From Bacteroidetes bacterium UBA7692 (lineage in GTDB: Bacteria; Bacteroidota; Bacteroidia; Chitinophagales; LD1), in NCBI GenBank assembly GCA_002482725.1, contig DLGO01000006.1, positions 1 to 23,249 on the forward strand: 23,249 bases of DNA. The letters are read 5' to 3'. Under the pieces are notes generated by a model. It was not told where the DNA came from, did not search any database, and saw only the letters and a program-made list of their open reading frames with translations. Positions 23,001 through 23,249 of the stretch are shown here, in pieces. Numbering within the stretch: the stretch's first letter is position 1; each line of letters starts with the position of its first letter. The translations under genes and the position numbers were made by a program.

Positions 23001-23249
23001 TGACCTAAAGGAGCCATTGAGGAAGATAGAGACCTTTGGGAACCTGCTGAATGCAAAGATGCAGGAGCGGTTTACCCATGAGGAAATGAACTATCTGCAT
23101 AAGATAATAAAGAGCGCCAACAGGATGCAGATACTGATAGGCGATGTACTGACCCTGTCTAAGCTATCGAACGATCAACTACCACTGCAACAGGTAGACC
23201 TGAACACCATAATGAACCGCATACAGGATGACCTGGAAATAAGCATTAT
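20026..23249 (+). CDS. CheB-CheR-PAS hybrid sensor histidine kinase (3' end outside window)
   Basis: A giant cytoplasmic signalling protein; 1074 codons are visible from ATG 20026 with no stop before the window ends. Domain order: a CheB methylesterase (about 14-205) with S23 in GIGASAGG, H50 in VQHLSPDH and D142 in SGTGSDG; a CheR methyltransferase (about 215-475) with the SAM motif SVACSTGEEVYSLAI near 316; a linker; and a long coiled coil (about 660-730) of NEEL-type heptads (TNEELQSTNEELQSLNEEL). Two PAS-like domains follow (about 735-835 and 845-945), then a coiled coil and the HisKA dimerisation domain with the phospho-accepting H992 in SVASHDLKEPLR. The ATPase domain is cut off. It has no receiver domain in front of CheB, unlike chemotaxis CheB; the divergent response regulator next door may supply that role. 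The start follows a 42-bp divergent spacer. Confidence 0.93.
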   Translation, partial: MPIKIETNTKTNNSNFIVGIGASAGGLEALSELFENMPENTNFSFVIVQHLSPDHKSLMVDLLAKHTSMSVTEAYDGAILKPNHVYVIPSRNFMTVQWGRLHLKEKVKSKMPNNAIDIFLESLAKESGDKAVGIILSGTGSDGSKGIEAIKKAGGIVVVQDPQTAAFDGMPNAALSTGTADLILPAEAIAEELVTYLMESPQIGKLHAQNNEIEAQLRELLQKVRATTGLDFNPYKRPTLYRRLAKRLSELGLEKIDDYLKYLDTHDEEVNIISKEFLINVSSFFRNPEAFELINNSVIPAIMNDKNPDEGVKIWSVACSTGEEVYSLAILFREYISKHKLVDFNLKIFATDIDKEALEIASRGVYSKNILTDVPEEYLDKYFVQEGATYRISPEIRKMVVFSYHDILKNPPFSKMDLVSCRNMLIYIHSERQKEILKKLHFALNLNGFLFLGPSENLGPLRSSVEEVDKKWKVYRIASKQKTTDNNGIFTALETQFNPTFQQTKTKNALQHIHELFAEAILEERNHAGIYITKEFEVKQAIGNYKNFLDFPESGFNFNLIKLVKQDLSIVLGVAIRKAIKDNNKIVMKGVKVRDGSNEKILTIIVKPYMTQKDYIQPFLFVVLSEEEHTEKRTISIPAEGYVRDERIDDLEKELEETRGNLQAVIEEMETSNEELVTANEEMISTNEELQSTNEELQSLNEELHTVSAEHQQKIKELTELNDDLNNYFRNSEIGQILIDRNLIIRKFTPAVSSMINLIDADLNRSILDITTKIKDIDFVQHVRHVMDTEDNMEMEVALQNANVFLMRISPYIKQDSSVDGVVVTFIDITEIKKLNHIVQAVFDSSVSAINVKRAIRNPKGEIIDFEYIAANAEQERILNIAPGGLTGKRMSALPVNTRHKERYIEVVETGQSQQYDWLDENTDVWYEVVLAKMMDGLVTTTTDITEKKNSVNLIEKSYADLKLTSSKLEDSNTMLERSNMDLLQFASVASHDLKEPLRKIETFGNLLNAKMQERFTHEEMNYLHKIIKSANRMQILIGDVLTLSKLSNDQLPLQQVDLNTIMNRIQDDLEISI

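Noticed and set aside
21883..23001. A 372-codon open frame on the minus strand inside the CheB-CheR-kinase gene.
   Set aside because: The opposite strand encodes a clear multi-domain kinase with family motifs. The antisense product is a low-complexity Tyr/His/Val/Leu mix with no domain pattern and follows from the codon preferences (ATA, CTG) of the real gene.
1..23249. CRISPR arrays, tRNA or rRNA genes, IS elements, phage genes and riboswitches.
   Set aside because: By eye I found no regularly spaced repeats, no cloverleaf with a T-loop, no transposase or integrase motif, and no long structured leader; all intergenic gaps are under about 200 bp.

Overview
The window is a chromosomal stretch from a member of the Bacteroidota, most likely a Chitinophagales/Sphingobacteriales-type bacterium. 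The signs are a protein with a type IX secretion (T9SS type A) C-terminal sorting domain, promoter boxes of the Bacteroidota form (TTG/TTTG, then TAnnTTTG), no clear Shine-Dalgarno sequences, many lipobox or short signal peptides, a subclass B1 metallo-beta-lactamase, and a short form of the Complex I subunit NuoG. I saw no rRNA, tRNA, CRISPR array, insertion sequence or phage gene.

Layout. 1-1518 (minus): start of nuoH (cut by the window edge) preceded by a short nuoG, both Complex I. 1633-3498 (minus): a five-helix membrane LTA-synthase-like sulfatase-fold enzyme. 3657-4283 (plus): a CAP/SCP-domain protein, ending 2 bp from a convergent diheme c-type cytochrome lipoprotein (4286-5374, minus). 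5563-6495 (plus): malate dehydrogenase with a clean terminator. 6559-9088 is an accessory-looking, mostly AT-rich segment. It holds a toxin-antitoxin pair whose RelE/ParE-type toxin is broken by an early in-frame stop, a B1 metallo-beta-lactamase, and a two-gene unit made of a split HNH-type protein and an unrecognised small protein. 9113-10402 (minus): a small conserved protein and lipoyl synthase. 10559-13180 (plus): an M61 metallopeptidase with PDZ domain and a DUF4397 lipoprotein. 13237-13674 (minus): a PaaI-type thioesterase. 13869-14615 (plus): a T9SS cargo protein. 14740-17247 (minus): cobA-cysJ, which join siroheme synthesis to assimilatory sulfite reduction. 17290-19413 (minus): a penicillin-acylase-family hydrolase. 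19585-19983 (minus) and 20026-23249 (plus, cut by the edge): a single-domain response regulator divergent from a giant CheB-CheR-PAS-histidine kinase.

How the parts fit. Much of the window is core energy and cofactor metabolism: Complex I, malate dehydrogenase, lipoate, siroheme/sulfite. Between these lie envelope and secreted enzymes (M61 peptidase, acylase, CAP protein, cytochrome lipoprotein, T9SS cargo, LTA-synthase-like enzyme). The two signalling genes at the right end probably form one phosphorelay. No intergenic gap exceeds about 200 bp. The parts most worth attention are the B1 beta-lactamase, the broken toxin beside an intact antitoxin, the HNH protein with about 150 residues inserted into its zinc-binding core, and the short NuoG that keeps a rearranged remnant of a cysteine cluster.
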